A stretch of 64,000 nucleotides of DNA from an uncultured Anaeroplasmataceae bacterium (GTDB taxonomy: Bacteria; Bacillota_I; Bacilli_A; Acholeplasmatales; Anaeroplasmataceae): positions 1 to 64,000 of the forward strand of contig CATKXV010000003.1 of the NCBI GenBank assembly GCA_949840955.1, in the 5' to 3' direction. This document shows positions 1-9,209 of this stretch, in pieces. Below the pieces are notes generated by a model. That model was given only the letters and a program-made list of their open reading frames with translations. It ran no database searches and had not been told where the DNA came from. Made by a program: the position numbers and the translations under genes. The first letter of the stretch is position 1. Every line of letters starts with the position of its first letter.

Positions 1-14
1 TTTGTTTTTAACCA

Positions 15-50
15 TTTAAAAACGGCCTATTTTTTTAGACCGTTTTTTTT
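15..50. terminator. Rho-independent terminator, probably bidirectional
   Basis: An AACGG...CCGTT stem is flanked by A and T runs on both sides, so it can end transcripts from either direction. It lies just beyond the stop of the minus-strand exonuclease gene and near the window's left edge. Confidence 0.6.
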
Positions 51-160
51 GACATACTCTTCCTCTTATAGCTACATACTCTATTTCTTAAAGCTTTATT
101 TTTTATCACATACTTCAAAATTTAGAGTACCGCTATTTTTTATAGAGCTCCAAAAATCCT

Positions 161-1066
161 TTATTTATTCTTAATTGAAAAATTCGTTTTTATTTTAGTG
201 AAAAAATCTGTTATATGATTTACATCCATTTTAAAGGCATGAAATACCTTGTTGGTTACATATGAATCATCAAAGGCATCATGAGATTGTATCTCACCAT
301 TCTCATAATAAATTTGAAACAGCTTAAATAAGCCTGGTTCATTGGGTAATGAATAATAATTTTGAATCAATTTAGATAAATTTACAAAGCGCATTTTGTC
401 ACTTAAAGGCTTTACATTGTGAATTTTAAAGGATTCATTTAAAATGATACGATCATTCTTACCAAAGATAACAATGGTAGGATGATATTTTTGTAGCACC
501 AAGCTAAAATCACGATAAAAATCTAAATATTGTATAGATTTATTATGAAATTCTTTAGCCTCTAATTTTAAAAAATTCAGGGTTCTTTTACTTAAATCCA
601 TATGAACCTTAGGCTCAATATATTCAGAATATCTAGAAATTTCCTCACCTTGTCCATTAACCAAAACATATCCAACCTGAATTATTTCAGAAACATAGCC
701 TTTCCCTTTAAAGGTATAGGAGGGCATAGTCATTTCTAAATCTAAAAATAAAATATTGCCCAAGCCATTTAAAAATTCAGATAAAGAATTATCTAATTCT
801 AATCGATCATAGTATTGTACCTTTTTATTAAAGCTAAAACGAAAGATTTGATTGACATAGTTTACACAATAGGTAGCTACTCCATTTTTGATATAGACCT
901 GCTCCTCATCATAATCTAAATCAATGTATGTTCCTGGATATAAGTAGCGCTTAAATATATTGATTTGAACATTTTGGAAATATAGATAAAGGATTCTTTT
1001 ATAGGCTTTAACTGTAATCAAACGATTCTTAAGCCCAACCTTATCTATTCTACTTATGATTCGCAT
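161..1066 (-). CDS. DEDDh-type 3'-5' exonuclease domain protein
   Basis: A protein of about 301 aa with a C-terminal exonuclease fold of the DnaQ/ERI-like DEDDh superfamily. The first acidic motif is FLDLEMT (D109, E111), and a late SHDAFDDSY segment supplies the H-x4-D motif. The first 90 or so residues are beta-rich and unassigned. I prefer the ATG at 1066 over 1072 because the GAAGAAGG ribosome-binding site is then about 6 nt away; at 1072 it would abut the start. The 5' end overlaps the end of trmR, so the two are translationally coupled. The nuclease class is well supported, but the substrate (RNA or DNA) is not shown by sequence. It is the last gene of the alaS-ruvX-trmR group. Confidence 0.75.
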   Translation of the reverse strand: MRIISRIDKVGLKNRLITVKAYKRILYLYFQNVQINIFKRYLYPGTYIDLDYDEEQVYIKNGVATYCVNYVNQIFRFSFNKKVQYYDRLELDNSLSEFLNGLGNILFLDLEMTMPSYTFKGKGYVSEIIQVGYVLVNGQGEEISRYSEYIEPKVHMDLSKRTLNFLKLEAKEFHNKSIQYLDFYRDFSLVLQKYHPTIVIFGKNDRIILNESFKIHNVKPLSDKMRFVNLSKLIQNYYSLPNEPGLFKLFQIYYENGEIQSHDAFDDSYVTNKVFHAFKMDVNHITDFFTKIKTNFSIKNK

Positions 1067-1694
1067 ATTCATCCTTCTTCACGGAAACGGCTATGCCATC
1101 TCCTATTTCAAAAATTGTAGTATCATAGTTGTCATGATCTAAAAGAAATTTCCTATAGCTCAATAGCTTTCGAATCAGCCCCTTCACAGATCGAGATTGA
1201 TTTTCATATTCCTTTGGGTCAAGCAGACCATGAAAGGACATATTATCGGTAATGACAATCCCACGATTTGTTAATAGGGGCGTATAAATTTCAAAAAATT
1301 TTGTATATTGAGCCTTAGCTGCATCAATAAAGATTAGATCAAATTTTTTATTTTTTACAGAATCAAAAGCTTCTAAAGCATCCTGTTCAATCAAATGAAT
1401 CTGTGCTGCAAAGCCAGAGGCTTGTATATTTTTTTTGGCAAGACAAATCATATCCTGATTTCTTTCAATGGTATAAATCTGGCTGTTACATACTTGATGC
1501 ATTCGAATTGCTGAAAATCCTATAGCAGTTCCGATTTCTAGTATTTTGCTTGGCCTTTGGATTCGTATAATCTGCTCTAATAGAGCAAGCCCCTCATCTA
1601 CAATGATGGGAACATGTGCTTCATGGGCATAGGCTCTCATTTGTACCTCAAGAGCACTCCAATGAAAGTCTGTTGTATTATTCGTCGCATCCAT
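1050..1694 (-). CDS. trmR: TrmR/YrrM-type SAM-dependent O-methyltransferase (tRNA 5-hydroxyuridine)
   Basis: A 214-aa class I methyltransferase. The SAM motif KILEIGTAIGFSAIRM is followed by the acidic loop IYTIERN and FDLIFIDAAK, the metal-dependent O-methyltransferase pattern. In Bacillus the orthologue YrrM/TrmR methylates 5-hydroxyuridine at the tRNA wobble position and lies in the same place beside yrzB, ruvX and alaS, which supports the name. The frame stays open 30 codons upstream, but that stretch is antisense-like K/V/A-rich sequence overlapping the Cys-rich tail of the neighbouring gene. The ATG at 1692-1694 (MDATNN) starts the conserved domain and is chosen here. It overlaps the upstream gene by 17 bp. 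Confidence 0.82.
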   Translation of the reverse strand: MDATNNTTDFHWSALEVQMRAYAHEAHVPIIVDEGLALLEQIIRIQRPSKILEIGTAIGFSAIRMHQVCNSQIYTIERNQDMICLAKKNIQASGFAAQIHLIEQDALEAFDSVKNKKFDLIFIDAAKAQYTKFFEIYTPLLTNRGIVITDNMSFHGLLDPKEYENQSRSVKGLIRKLLSYRKFLLDHDNYDTTIFEIGDGIAVSVKKDEYANHK

Positions 1695-2007
1695 CACAAT
1701 CACAATCTTCTTGATTGCAGCCACTACAACCGCCACAATTTCCACTGCAATTTTCTTGATCCTGGCTATAATAGTCTTTGACAAGCTCTTCTAGCATTTC
1801 CCATTCCTCATCCGTTTCAATCCCTTGTAGGGAACCTTTTCCAGCGCCCTCCTCCGTATAGCTTGCTGCGGAAAGCTGCTCTTCTCCACGAGGCTGGAAA
1901 ATTACATAATCCTTATTGAATTCATCACTATGATACGTAAAAAGTATATCACATGTGATTTCCTTTCCATCATTTGTTGTTAATACTAATGTTCTATCAT
2001 CCATCAT
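1678..2007 (-). CDS. DUF1292 (YrzB-like) protein with Cys-rich tail
   Basis: A 109-aa protein. Residues 1-80 match the small acidic DUF1292 fold usually encoded between ruvX and yrrM in Firmicutes. The last 25 residues are unusual: repeated Cys in CSGNCGGCSGCNQ then CDCDGC, a candidate metal-binding appendix. An AGGAG ribosome-binding site lies 5 nt before the first ATG (8 nt before the second). Function is unknown; conserved company with ruvX and a tRNA methyltransferase suggests RNA- or translation-linked work, but that is inference. Confidence 0.8.
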   Translation of the reverse strand: MMDDRTLVLTTNDGKEITCDILFTYHSDEFNKDYVIFQPRGEEQLSAASYTEEGAGKGSLQGIETDEEWEMLEELVKDYYSQDQENCSGNCGGCSGCNQEDCDCDGCDE

Positions 2008-2015
2008 TTTTTCTC

Positions 2016-2435
2016 CTAAAATTTCATTTTGTCTAAATAATTCTGCAATATAATTACTGCCGCCATTTCATCCTTTTTCTTTTTTCGATTTTCTCTGCGG
2101 ACATTTCCAGCTATCATAGCCTTATCCACTAAAACCGTTGTGAGTCTCTCATCCTCTAGTATAACCCGAATTGAACCATTTGCTTCAAGGAGCCTTTTAA
2201 AATCATAAGAAATTTGAGCACGAATCCCTTGATCTCCATTCATATGCTTGGGTAATCCTAAAACCACTTGCTGAATTTGCTCCCTTTTGCATAGGTCTAT
2301 TATATAGTTTGCTGCTATAGAATAATGGTCCTCTGCAAAGCGATAGGTTTCTAAGGCTCTTGCTAAAAAGCCTAGCTCATCTGATATGGCTATCCCTAAG
2401 GTTTTACTACCTAAATCCAATCCTAAATATTTCAT
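2016..2435 (-). CDS. ruvX: RuvX/YqgF family RNase H-fold nuclease
   Basis: A 139-aa protein, normal length for the family. It starts MKYLGLDLGSKTLGIAISD, the RNase H-fold nucleotide and metal-binding strand with its first Asp. The conserved VVLGLPKHMNG and LEDERLTT segments follow. The family acts in maturation of the 5' end of 16S rRNA and has been described as a Holliday-junction resolvase candidate. Its ATG overlaps the alaS stop by 4 nt, so it is cotranslated with alaS, as in Bacillus. Confidence 0.93.
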   Translation of the reverse strand: MKYLGLDLGSKTLGIAISDELGFLARALETYRFAEDHYSIAANYIIDLCKREQIQQVVLGLPKHMNGDQGIRAQISYDFKRLLEANGSIRVILEDERLTTVLVDKAMIAGNVRRENRKKKKDEMAAVIILQNYLDKMKF

Positions 2436-5038
2436 AAGGAAAGTTCCTTTGCTTTAGCAATCGCCAAATCCACCTTAGAAATATCCTTACCTCCGGCTTG
2501 GGCAAGATCCTTCTTACCTCCGCCACCACCCTGACAAAGCTTAGCAGCCTCCTTAACGAGTAGACTTGCATCCTTTGATTTGGTTGCACAAACAAAGGTA
2601 ACCTTATCTATATCAAGGCTTGCTAAAAATACTACATCAAGATTCTTATTATTTCTCAAAGCACAAGCCATATCCTTTAACAAGGATGAATCCATAGCCT
2701 CAAGCTTACAGAATAACATATTTTGTTCAATTAGACTATCAAAACGATTTAAATCAGATAAGGTACTTTGGCTTTTCTTTGCTTGATATTCCTTTTCTAA
2801 TGTTTTTAATGCATTTTGTGCCTTACTCAGCTCTTCTCTCATAGCTAAAATATACCGATATCCTTTACTTTCTGGTTCAATAAAACTATACAGATAGCGT
2901 AAAGCAATTCCATCCTTAGAAGCCGTTTTTAATAGCTCATGAGCCTTATGTAATACAGCTTCAATTGAATTTTTGATATTTTCACAGGCTGCCTTTACAT
3001 AATCCATATAATTCTTTGAGGTTGCAGCAGTAATTCTAAAGATTCCACTTCCAATGGATTCAAAGGAATAGATTGCAAAGCCTTCGATATCCTGTGTATT
3101 TTCCACATGAGTTCCAGCACAAAATTCCTTTGAAACTCCCATGTCAACAACTCGAACCATTGCTCCATATTTTTCTCCAAACAAGGCCATTGCTCCTAAT
3201 TCCTTAGCCTCTTCAATCGGAAGAATTAAGGTATTTACCTTATGCCCTTCTACAATATACCGATTCACAGCATCCTCTATTTGTAGCAATTGTTCATCCG
3301 TTAAGGTAGTATAATTATTAAAATCAAAGCGGCAATAGCTTGCACTAACCTGGGAGCCCTGCTGATGAACATGTGCACCCAAAACCTTTTGTAAAGCAGC
3401 CTGTAATAAATGAGCACTAGAATGGTTTTTACGGGTAAGCATTCTGTTTTGCTTATCTACAACTGCACTAACCTCATCACCAACCGTAAATGGATTTTCC
3501 TTTACTATATGCAAATGCTGTCCATTAGGAAGCTTAACAACATCAAGGACCTCAATTTCATCAATTGTACCCTTATCGCATAGCTGACCTCCAGAAAAAG
3601 CATAGAAAGGTGTTTCATTTAATACCACCCCTTGTCCAAATACGGCAATGACTTTAGCCTTTTGGCTTGCTACATTATATCCTGTAAAGCTAGAAGACTC
3701 TTTAAAATTTAAAAGTTCTTCATTTTGCCCTGCCATAGAAGCCTCATCCTTACGAGCATTTCTTGCTCGATTCTTTTGTTCTTCTAAATAAAGCTTAAAG
3801 CCCTCTACATCTACATCCAAATTATGCTCCTTAGCGTATTCAATGGTAAGCTCTATAGGAAAGCCATAGGTATCATAAAGCGTAAAAGCATCCACTCCTG
3901 AAATTTCTTTATCTGTCTTATTGGCTATAGCTTCAAAGCGTTTTTCACCTGCGGCTAGGGTAGAAAGAAATTTTTCCTCCTCTGATGAAATGATTTCCTT
4001 TATAATGCTAGCCTTCTCATGTAAATAAGGATAGAACGGATCCATAATTTCAATAACCACATCAACTAAGGAAGCCATAAAAGGCTTTTCAATGCCAATA
4101 GACTTTGCATATTTTGAAGCTCTTCTTAAAACTCTTCTCAACACATAGCCTCTACCCTCATTTGACATTACAGCTCCATCAGCTATCGCAAAGGTTAAGG
4201 TTCGAACATGATCAGCGATTACACGAAAAGCTCTTTGGTTCTTATACTTCATCTTAGAAATTTCTTCTGTCTTTTGTATGATAGGATAGAATAAATCGGT
4301 ATCATAGTTTGTTGTTGCCCCCTGCATCACATTGCATAAGCGCTCTAATCCCCAACCAGTATCTATATTTTTAGAGGGCAATTCCTTATAGTCCTTGCGA
4401 TCCACACCCTCTTTAGAGCTATATTGAGAAAATACAATATTTCCAATTTCTATAAATCGGTCATTATCTATATCCTGTTCGATCAGCTCCTTGCCTCGCT
4501 TATCGAATTGCTCTCCACGATCAAAAAACATTTCCGTATCAGGTCCACAAGGTCCCTCTCCTATTTCCCAAAAATTTCCAGAAAGGGGGATTAAATGAGT
4601 TTCATCTATCCCATGGCTTATCCATTCCTGTTTTGCTTCACTATCCTCTGGATAATAGGTGATATATATTTTTTCTTTATCAAAGTCAAACCATTCCTTG
4701 CTAAATAAAAGCTCATAGGCATAGGCGATTGCTTCCTTTTTAAAATAATTTCCTATTGAAAAATTACCTAGCATTTCAAAGAAGGTATGATGATAACTAT
4801 CTCCTACATTTTCTATATCATTTGTACGAATGCACTTTTGAGCATTTGTAATTCTTGGATTTTCAGGAACCATAGTTCCATCAAAATATTTCTTTAAAGG
4901 TGTAACCCCTGCATTTGTCCATAATAATGTTGGATCATTGTGGGGAACAAGTGAGGCAGATGGCTCTATCTTGTGCCCCTTTGAGCTATAAAAATCTAGC
5001 CACATTTGTCTAATTTGGCTTGATGTTAACTTTTTCAT
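2432..5038 (-). CDS. alaS: Alanyl-tRNA synthetase
   Basis: An 868-aa protein of full family length. The N-terminal class II core carries ASLVPHNDPTLLWTNAGV and the recognition domain follows. The editing domain has the zinc-ligand motifs HSSAHLLQ and CAGTHVEN. A glycine-rich C-Ala end (CQGGGGGKKDLAQAGG) closes the protein. A GGAGG ribosome-binding site precedes the ATG. No T-box is visible upstream; a sigma-A-type promoter is. It is first gene of the alaS-ruvX-DUF1292-trmR operon. Confidence 0.97.
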   Translation of the reverse strand: MKKLTSSQIRQMWLDFYSSKGHKIEPSASLVPHNDPTLLWTNAGVTPLKKYFDGTMVPENPRITNAQKCIRTNDIENVGDSYHHTFFEMLGNFSIGNYFKKEAIAYAYELLFSKEWFDFDKEKIYITYYPEDSEAKQEWISHGIDETHLIPLSGNFWEIGEGPCGPDTEMFFDRGEQFDKRGKELIEQDIDNDRFIEIGNIVFSQYSSKEGVDRKDYKELPSKNIDTGWGLERLCNVMQGATTNYDTDLFYPIIQKTEEISKMKYKNQRAFRVIADHVRTLTFAIADGAVMSNEGRGYVLRRVLRRASKYAKSIGIEKPFMASLVDVVIEIMDPFYPYLHEKASIIKEIISSEEEKFLSTLAAGEKRFEAIANKTDKEISGVDAFTLYDTYGFPIELTIEYAKEHNLDVDVEGFKLYLEEQKNRARNARKDEASMAGQNEELLNFKESSSFTGYNVASQKAKVIAVFGQGVVLNETPFYAFSGGQLCDKGTIDEIEVLDVVKLPNGQHLHIVKENPFTVGDEVSAVVDKQNRMLTRKNHSSAHLLQAALQKVLGAHVHQQGSQVSASYCRFDFNNYTTLTDEQLLQIEDAVNRYIVEGHKVNTLILPIEEAKELGAMALFGEKYGAMVRVVDMGVSKEFCAGTHVENTQDIEGFAIYSFESIGSGIFRITAATSKNYMDYVKAACENIKNSIEAVLHKAHELLKTASKDGIALRYLYSFIEPESKGYRYILAMREELSKAQNALKTLEKEYQAKKSQSTLSDLNRFDSLIEQNMLFCKLEAMDSSLLKDMACALRNNKNLDVVFLASLDIDKVTFVCATKSKDASLLVKEAAKLCQGGGGGKKDLAQAGGKDISKVDLAIAKAKELSL

Positions 5039-5084
5039 AATGAATACCTCCAGTATAAAATTAAAAAAAACTTACGCGTATAAT

Positions 5085-5113
5085 ATTTTACCAAATTAAG
5101 CAGGTTTTATCAA
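5085..5113 (-). promoter_or_regulatory. Sigma-A-type promoter for alaS operon
   Basis: On the minus strand TTGATA and TAAAAT are separated by exactly 17 nt. They lie about 50 nt upstream of the alaS start. Confidence 0.65.
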
Positions 5114-5234
5114 GAAATAAACTTGCTTTCCATAAGAAACATCACATTTTTGATAAAAAAATACGAAAAAAATAGAAAAGTTCGATTTTTTAAAATTAAT
5201 TTAAAAAAGATGTATAATTAAGGAGGAATGGAGT

Positions 5235-5468
5235 GTGCTTATGAATCAGAAGGAATTTATTGAAATTATAAAAAGAAAAAGAATCAGCTTAATGCTGAGT
5301 CAAAAGGAAATTGCCAAAAGCATTCCTATCTCCAAAAGTGCCTATTGTAAAATTGAAAATCATTTACAAAGCCCAAGCTTTTTTGTTATACGAAGGCTGG
5401 CAGAACTTTTTGATTTTGATTTAAACAGAATCAAGGAGCCTACAAGAACAATCATTTATTTTGATTGA
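5235..5468 (+). CDS. Small XRE-family helix-turn-helix regulator
   Basis: A 77-aa protein that is almost wholly an HTH_3 domain: QKEIAKSIPISKSAYCKIEN holds the recognition helix, then FVIRRLAELFDFDLN. It probably binds DNA as a dimer; the target is unknown. GTG at 5235 sits 8 nt after AGGAGG. An alternative ATG at 5241 has its own GGAG 7 nt upstream and fits better if transcription starts from the TATAAT at 5213-5218. It is monocistronic and divergent from alaS. Confidence 0.8.
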   Translation: MLMNQKEFIEIIKRKRISLMLSQKEIAKSIPISKSAYCKIENHLQSPSFFVIRRLAELFDFDLNRIKEPTRTIIYFD

Positions 5469-5488
5469 AGTAGAATTTCTTCTACTCA

Positions 5489-5539
5489 ATAAAAATCGCT
5501 CACTCTAATCCTATAAGAAAAGAGGGAGCGTCTTTTTTA
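5489..5539. terminator. Bidirectional terminator between XRE gene and small ORF
   Basis: CGCTC-A-CTCT pairs with AGAG-G-GAGCG. A T run follows on the plus strand and an A run precedes, so it can serve the XRE gene and the opposing 37-aa gene. Confidence 0.7.
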
Positions 5540-5650
5540 TTCTATATTAATCTTTTTTAAAACTTGCTTCATCGGCTTTTTTACACAGCTACATTCACTT
5601 AGCATCATACCAACTAGCATACCTAAGCCGAGCATCATAATTTTTTTCAA
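5537..5650 (-). CDS. 37-aa hydrophobic small protein (putative)
   Basis: A short reading frame starting at TTG (5648-5650), 6 nt after GGGTGA. It encodes KK followed by a Gly/Met/Leu-rich stretch (IMMLGLGMLVGMML), then SECSCVKK and a basic tail. This looks like a single membrane-inserted segment with two Cys just after it. It ends inside the bidirectional terminator, which would also end its transcript. No family recognised. Evidence is the ribosome-binding site, the membrane-like composition and the terminator. Confidence 0.45.
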   Translation of the reverse strand: MKKIMMLGLGMLVGMMLSECSCVKKPMKQVLKKINIE

Positions 5651-5703
5651 TTCATTTCACCCATTTTTAGTTTCACCTGGAATAAGAAAACTATATTGGA
5701 AAT

Positions 5704-7980
5704 TTATTCCATAAAGGTATATGGACTAATACCATCCATATCATATTCTCCTAGCGTGTCAAAGGGAATGGAGCTATCTAGGATTTTTGTAACATTTACG
5801 CTCCCCTTTAATCCCTGAAGGAGATTGAATAGCCCTGTTTGTCGGATAGGCTCTATGGCTGTTACAGCCTCCTTAAAGGTTTGGATATCACCTAAAATAA
5901 TGAGCTTCTTTTTTGCTCGTGTAATAGCTGTATATATAATTTTTTTTCTAAGCATCATATGATAATTTGGCAAAATAGGTAAGATGACATTATCATATTC
6001 ACTTCCCTGGGATTTATGTATGGATATCGCATAAGCCAATCGTAAATTATCGATTTCCTTTACTGGATAATGAACCATTCTTCCATCAAAATCGATAAAG
6101 AGAACATCCTTTTCTTTGATCTTCTCTATTCCCTTTATGATTCCAATATCCCCGTTCATCACATCTAGCGTTGGATCATTTTTTAGCTGTAATACTTTAT
6201 CATTTGTTTTTAGAATTAAGGGCTCACGTACAATTTTTTCGGTAGAGGGATTGTACCGATGGGTTATAGCTTCATTAATTGAATCAATTCCTGCTACTCC
6301 TGCATACATTGGAATTAAAATTTGCATCCCATTGGATAAATCACTACCTGTAGCAAGATATGCATCTAGCATTTTAAATAACAGATCCTTAATTCCCTTG
6401 GCATCACAGGGATAAAAGTAAACCTCCTTTTTTTCACTAAAAATACGAAAATCAATCGTTCCTGAAAAAACCATATGGGAGAGCTTTACAATATTAGAAT
6501 CTCTGGCTTGGCGCATAATCTCAAATAATTTAACGGTCATAAATAAATCAGAGGCAATAATGTCATGAAATACATTTCCAGGTCCTACAGACGGAAGCTG
6601 ATTTTCATCTCCAACTAAGATTACCTTAGCCCCAACGGGAATGGCCTTAAATAAAGAAGCTGCTAAGGTAATATCAATCATGGATGCCTCATCTATAATA
6701 ACTAGGGAACAGGACAATGGGCTATCCTCAGAAAAGGTAAAGCCTCCTTCATAATTGTACCCTAGCGCCTTATGAATTGTTGTTGCCTTAAAACCTGTTA
6801 CTTCACTCATGCGCTTTGCTGCACGTCCTGTTGGAGCCATCATAATAACCTTAGCATCTAATTCATCTGAAGGAAAGGTAAAATGATTTAAAATAGCATA
6901 GCTTCTTAATATTCCATTAATTATGGTAGATTTTCCTGTTCCTGGTCCTCCAGTAATGACTGTCAGCTTATTGGATAGTGCTTTTTCTATGGCTTCCTGC
7001 TGCAAGTCTGTGTAGTGGATTGCAACATCCTTTTGAACATCCTTTATAGCCGTTTGAATTTTTTCCTTATCATATTCTTTTGAACTGTGCTTTTTTAATC
7101 GCTGTATAGCCTCTGCACATCTGATTTCACTTCTATAAAGAATTGGATCATAATATCGATCCTCATCCAATACAATTTTTTCATTTTGTACTAGCTTAGC
7201 TAGAGCCTCCTCTAGCTCCTTATGCGTTATCAAAGGATTATAGCCTAACAATGTATAGCTGGAATTGATGAGCTGCTTTAAGGTTAAAAAGGTATAGCCT
7301 TGCTGATAACAAACAGCATTAAGGGTATAACGGATTGCTTCCATCAAGCGTAAAGGATCATTTTCTTTAAAGCCAAGCTTTAATGCTAAGGCATCACTTT
7401 TTTTAAAGCCATAGCCTTCTACGTCATAGATTAGGGAATATGGATTTTCTTCTATACGGATTGCAGCATCTGTACCATAAACCTCATAAAGTCGATACAC
7501 CATCTTATTGGTCAGCCCATAGCTATAAAGCTGAATAACAACCTGCTCCTGAGCATAATTTTCCTTCAGTGTTGTAACAATTACCTTTTTCTTAGGCTCA
7601 CTCATTTGCTTTATATTATCTAAAACATCTGGATTTTCAAGAATTTTTGTAATGCAATCTGTTCCCAATTCCTCAACAATATATCTTGCCATTCTTTGAC
7701 CAATACCAAAGAACTTATCACTAGAAAGATAAGAAATGAGCCCTGCCTCGGAAAATGAATTTGTTCTTGTATAGGATTCCAATTTAAATTGCTTGCCAAA
7801 TCTTGAATGCTCCACATATTCACCAACAAATTCATATTCTAAGCCTTCCTCAAGCTCTATAAAGGAGCCAACAATAATTTGCTCCTTCTTATCCTTTGTG
7901 ATTATTTTTGCAACCTTGTATAAGGAATCATCACTTTTATAAATATAAGAATCTATTGATCCATAAATGATTTGACTCAT
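5704..7980 (-). CDS. recD2: RecD2-type ATP-dependent DNA helicase
   Basis: A 758-aa SF1B helicase. After an N-terminal OB-like region and helix-hairpin-helix segments (around residues 85-215) comes Walker A GGPGTGKST, then VIIDEASMIDI (motif II), LVGDENQLPSVGPGN (motif III), and late AYAISIHKSQGSEYDNV with TAITRAKKKLIILG (motifs V/VI). This is the YrrC/RecD-like enzyme of Firmicutes that lack RecBC, acting in repair and replication-fork processing. The start overlaps the mnmA stop by one base. Confidence 0.93.
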   Translation of the reverse strand: MSQIIYGSIDSYIYKSDDSLYKVAKIITKDKKEQIIVGSFIELEEGLEYEFVGEYVEHSRFGKQFKLESYTRTNSFSEAGLISYLSSDKFFGIGQRMARYIVEELGTDCITKILENPDVLDNIKQMSEPKKKVIVTTLKENYAQEQVVIQLYSYGLTNKMVYRLYEVYGTDAAIRIEENPYSLIYDVEGYGFKKSDALALKLGFKENDPLRLMEAIRYTLNAVCYQQGYTFLTLKQLINSSYTLLGYNPLITHKELEEALAKLVQNEKIVLDEDRYYDPILYRSEIRCAEAIQRLKKHSSKEYDKEKIQTAIKDVQKDVAIHYTDLQQEAIEKALSNKLTVITGGPGTGKSTIINGILRSYAILNHFTFPSDELDAKVIMMAPTGRAAKRMSEVTGFKATTIHKALGYNYEGGFTFSEDSPLSCSLVIIDEASMIDITLAASLFKAIPVGAKVILVGDENQLPSVGPGNVFHDIIASDLFMTVKLFEIMRQARDSNIVKLSHMVFSGTIDFRIFSEKKEVYFYPCDAKGIKDLLFKMLDAYLATGSDLSNGMQILIPMYAGVAGIDSINEAITHRYNPSTEKIVREPLILKTNDKVLQLKNDPTLDVMNGDIGIIKGIEKIKEKDVLFIDFDGRMVHYPVKEIDNLRLAYAISIHKSQGSEYDNVILPILPNYHMMLRKKIIYTAITRAKKKLIILGDIQTFKEAVTAIEPIRQTGLFNLLQGLKGSVNVTKILDSSIPFDTLGEYDMDGISPYTFME

Positions 7981-9110
7981 CAGTATTTTCTTCTTTCCTC
8001 ATTATAATATACGGTATCAATTAAAGCACCACCCATACATATTTCTCCATCATAGAAAACAACCGCCTGACCTGGAGTAACAGCTCGGCATAGTCCAGGA
8101 TAGCTAACCTTAATTGTGGTATCATCGATATACTCTATTTCAACAGGAATATCCTTTTGACGATAACGAAACTTAGCAGTATACGGATGATGCTCCTTTA
8201 AAGGATCTGTTATCCAATTATATTCCTTCGCAATACACCAATTGGACTCTAAATAAAGGCTATCATGTCCTTGACCTACAATCAGCTCATTTTTTATTAA
8301 ATCCTTCCCACAAACAAACCAGGCCTCAGATTCATAAGCATTTAATCCACCGATGCCTAAGCCTTTCCTTTGACCAATGGTATAATACATTAAGCCATCA
8401 TGTTTACCAATGATTTTTCCATCGGTTGTAACGATATTCCCTGGCTTTGCAGGTAAATAATTCTTTAAAAATTCCTTGAAATTCCGTTCTCCTATAAAGC
8501 ATATTCCTGTAGAATCCTTTTTTGTTGCCGTATATAGATTACTATCTAAAGCAATCTTTCTTACCTCTGGCTTGGTTAAATGTCCAATTGGAAAAATTGC
8601 TTTTCTAAGCTGAGCTTGAGTAAGCATGCATAAAAAATACGTTTGATCCTTGTTTTCATCTACCCCCCTTAAAAGATAGCTCTTCTCCTTTTCATGCCTT
8701 ACTCTAGCATAATGTCCCATGGCAATATATTCTGCTCCTAAGGAATCTGCCTTTTTTAAAAATGCATTAAATTTTATATACTTATTACACATTATATCTG
8801 GATTAGGGGTTCTCCCTTTTTTATATTCGTTTAAAAAATAGGTGAAAACAGTATCCCAGTATTCCTCTATAAAATCAATACGATGAAGAGGAACATTTAA
8901 CTCAGAGGCCACCTTTTCTGCATCCTGATAATCTAATTCCTGAGGACAAACCTCCTTCTTCAAATCAGGATTTCCCAAAATATCATGATTTGTTGCAGAA
9001 TCCCAGTTTCTCATAAACATAGCTTCTACATCATAGCCTTCGTCCTTTAATAATTTTAAAGCAACACTAGAATCGACACCACCAGAAAGACCTAAAATGA
9101 CCTTTTTCAT
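7980..9110 (-). CDS. mnmA: tRNA 2-thiouridine(34) synthase MnmA
   Basis: A 376-aa protein of standard length. The PP-loop GLSGGVDSS adenylates U34 of tRNA. The catalytic Cys pair is seen as [12 protein letters not shown] and STGICFIG. It forms the s2U34 modification of Glu, Gln and Lys tRNAs using sulfur relayed from a cysteine desulfurase. It lies directly upstream of recD2 with a one-base overlap, as in Bacillus (trmU-yrrB-yrrC), here without the yrrB tetratricopeptide gene. Confidence 0.96.
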   Translation of the reverse strand: MKKVILGLSGGVDSSVALKLLKDEGYDVEAMFMRNWDSATNHDILGNPDLKKEVCPQELDYQDAEKVASELNVPLHRIDFIEEYWDTVFTYFLNEYKKGRTPNPDIMCNKYIKFNAFLKKADSLGAEYIAMGHYARVRHEKEKSYLLRGVDENKDQTYFLCMLTQAQLRKAIFPIGHLTKPEVRKIALDSNLYTATKKDSTGICFIGERNFKEFLKNYLPAKPGNIVTTDGKIIGKHDGLMYYTIGQRKGLGIGGLNAYESEAWFVCGKDLIKNELIVGQGHDSLYLESNWCIAKEYNWITDPLKEHHPYTAKFRYRQKDIPVEIEYIDDTTIKVSYPGLCRAVTPGQAVVFYDGEICMGGALIDTVYYNEERRKY

Positions 9111-9209
9111 ATTTTCACCACCTCTATATAGAAATATTTTAGCACAGAGTTACACAATAATCTAGAAAAGACTTTATTTTTTTTGTATAATAAGAGCTAG
9201 GTGATGAAT

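Noticed and set aside
1692-1784. Extended N terminus of the TrmR protein
   Set aside because: The 30 extra codons overlap the Cys-rich tail of the previous gene in another frame and have no relation to the methyltransferase family.
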